A stretch of DNA of 13,046 nucleotides from Alphaproteobacteria bacterium. Its GTDB lineage: Bacteria > Pseudomonadota > Alphaproteobacteria > Rhodobacterales > Rhodobacteraceae. Of the stretch, positions 12,383-13,046 are shown piece by piece. Below the pieces are notes generated by a model. The model did no database searches, was not told where the DNA came from, and was given only the letters and a program-made list of their open reading frames with translations. Position 1 is the first letter of the stretch. Every line of letters starts with the position of its first letter. Both the position numbers and the translations under genes were made by a program. The stretch spans positions 1-13,046 of the forward strand of contig JAUHZL010000037.1 of NCBI GenBank assembly GCA_030425945.1. The letters run 5' to 3'.

Positions 12383-13046
12383 TCAGAGCGGCCAGATCAG
12401 GGGGATCATCAGGCTCGCGGTAATCCCCAAGAGGATGTTCATCGGGATACCGACACGCAAGTAGTCGGTGAAGCGATAGCCGCCGGGACCATAGACCAGC
12501 ATGTTGGTCTGATAGCCGATCGGCGTCGCGAAGGCGGCCGAGGCCGCGAACATCACCGCCACCGCCAGCGGGCGCGGGTCGAGGCCCAGCGCCAGCCCCA
12601 GTTCGATGGCAATCGGCGTCAGGATCACCGCGACCGCGTTGTTCGACACGACCTCGGTCAGCACCGAGGCGAGGAAGTAGACCGCGAAGATCACCAGCGC
12701 GGGCGGCAGCAGTGCCAGCCCGGGGGCGAGGACATCGACGATCAGCTTGACGGCCCCGGAGGCGTCGAGCGCCGCGCCGACCGCCAGCATCGCGAAGATC
12801 AGCGCCATCAGGCGGCCCTCGATGAACGAGAACGCCTCGTCCGCGTCGATGGCGCGCGCGACCAGCACCACCACCGCCGCGACCACCGCCAGCAACAGGA
12901 TCGGGGCCACGTCGAAGGCCGCGAGGCCGACCACCGCGACCAGCGCCCCCACCGCGACCGGCGCATGCGCCCGGCGATAGGGCCGCGCCACCGGGGCCGC
13001 GATGTCGACGAGGTCCATGTCCGCGGCCAGCCACGTGACGCACCGC
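12383..13046 (-). CDS. SLC13-family permease, C-terminal part, cut by right window edge
   Basis: The open frame runs without a stop to base 13046, so the true start is outside; the ATG at 13018 is internal. The visible 220 residues hold the C-terminal membrane half of a DASS/SLC13-type anion transporter: LTEVVSNNAVAVILTPIAIE (the SNN motif at 12638-12646), AASAAFATPIGYQTNMLVYG (TPIGYQTN around 12503-12526) and a terminal span ending SLMIPLIWPL. The segment before the membrane half (AAPVARPYRRAHAPVAVGAL) resembles the end of the soluble RCK_C insert of this family, so the complete protein is probably a 580-600 residue permease of the same layout as the one at 9579-11354. The two differ at many positions (VVSNNAV against VLNNTAT, GYQTNM against GHKNNT), so they are diverged paralogues rather than a recent duplication. 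The substrate is unknown. The small secreted-protein gene follows directly. Confidence 0.85.
   Translation of the reverse strand, partial: RCVTWLAADMDLVDIAAPVARPYRRAHAPVAVGALVAVVGLAAFDVAPILLLAVVAAVVVLVARAIDADEAFSFIEGRLMALIFAMLAVGAALDASGAVKLIVDVLAPGLALLPPALVIFAVYFLASVLTEVVSNNAVAVILTPIAIELGLALGLDPRPLAVAVMFAASAAFATPIGYQTNMLVYGPGGYRFTDYLRVGIPMNILLGITASLMIPLIWPL

Noticed and set aside
1..13046. A defence, secretion, biosynthetic or mobile-element system
   Set aside because: Looked for integrases, transposases, toxin-antitoxin pairs, nuclease-helicase sets, restriction-modification, CRISPR repeats and biosynthetic clusters; only housekeeping, transport and regulatory genes are present, and the single nuclease is a secreted thermonuclease-family protein.

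Overview
The window reads as chromosomal DNA of a GC-rich alphaproteobacterium, most likely a Rhodobacteraceae (Rhodobacter/Cereibacter type). The grounds are the GC-rich third codon positions, the pccB / pccR (ScfR-type regulator) neighbourhood, the set of protein families, and promoters of the form TTGSCS-N17-TAnnnn. No tRNA, rRNA, CRISPR array, insertion sequence or phage gene was seen. It is an ordinary, gene-dense region with 13 protein-coding genes, two of them cut by the window edges. The most interesting content is regulatory.

Left part (1-3417): the 5' third of pccB (propionyl-CoA carboxylase carboxyltransferase subunit, minus strand) is divergent from a Bcr/CflA-type MFS exporter gene, followed by pccR, an XRE/ScfR-family acyl-CoA-sensing regulator. 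TTTGCAAA-type boxes lie in the pccB-MFS intergenic region and inside the pccR promoter. This fits PccR controlling pccB and its own gene, so propionyl-CoA carboxylation can follow the propionyl-CoA supply.

Middle part (3396-9434, all minus strand): reading in the direction of transcription, yebC (ribosome/translation-associated YebC/TACO1 family), a LysE/ArgO-type amino-acid exporter, a DMT/EamA permease, a secreted DUF1036 protein with an extra C-terminal domain, a secreted thermonuclease-family protein, a YdcH/DUF465 small helical protein preceded by an FNR-type box, and a second MFS transporter converging on pccR. Intrinsic terminators follow yebC and the YdcH gene.

Right part (9579-13046): a complete SLC13-type permease with two TrkA-C (RCK_C) domains runs on the plus strand, possibly from a leaderless mRNA. 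It converges on a minus-strand block made of a YdeI/OmdA-family protein, a small secreted unknown protein, and the C-terminal half of a second SLC13-family permease that runs off the right edge.

I did not find a clearly novel biological system. The points most worth following are the spacing of the PccR boxes, the FNR-type box in front of the YdcH gene, two apparently leaderless transporter genes, and the two-domain eight-cysteine secreted DUF1036 protein.
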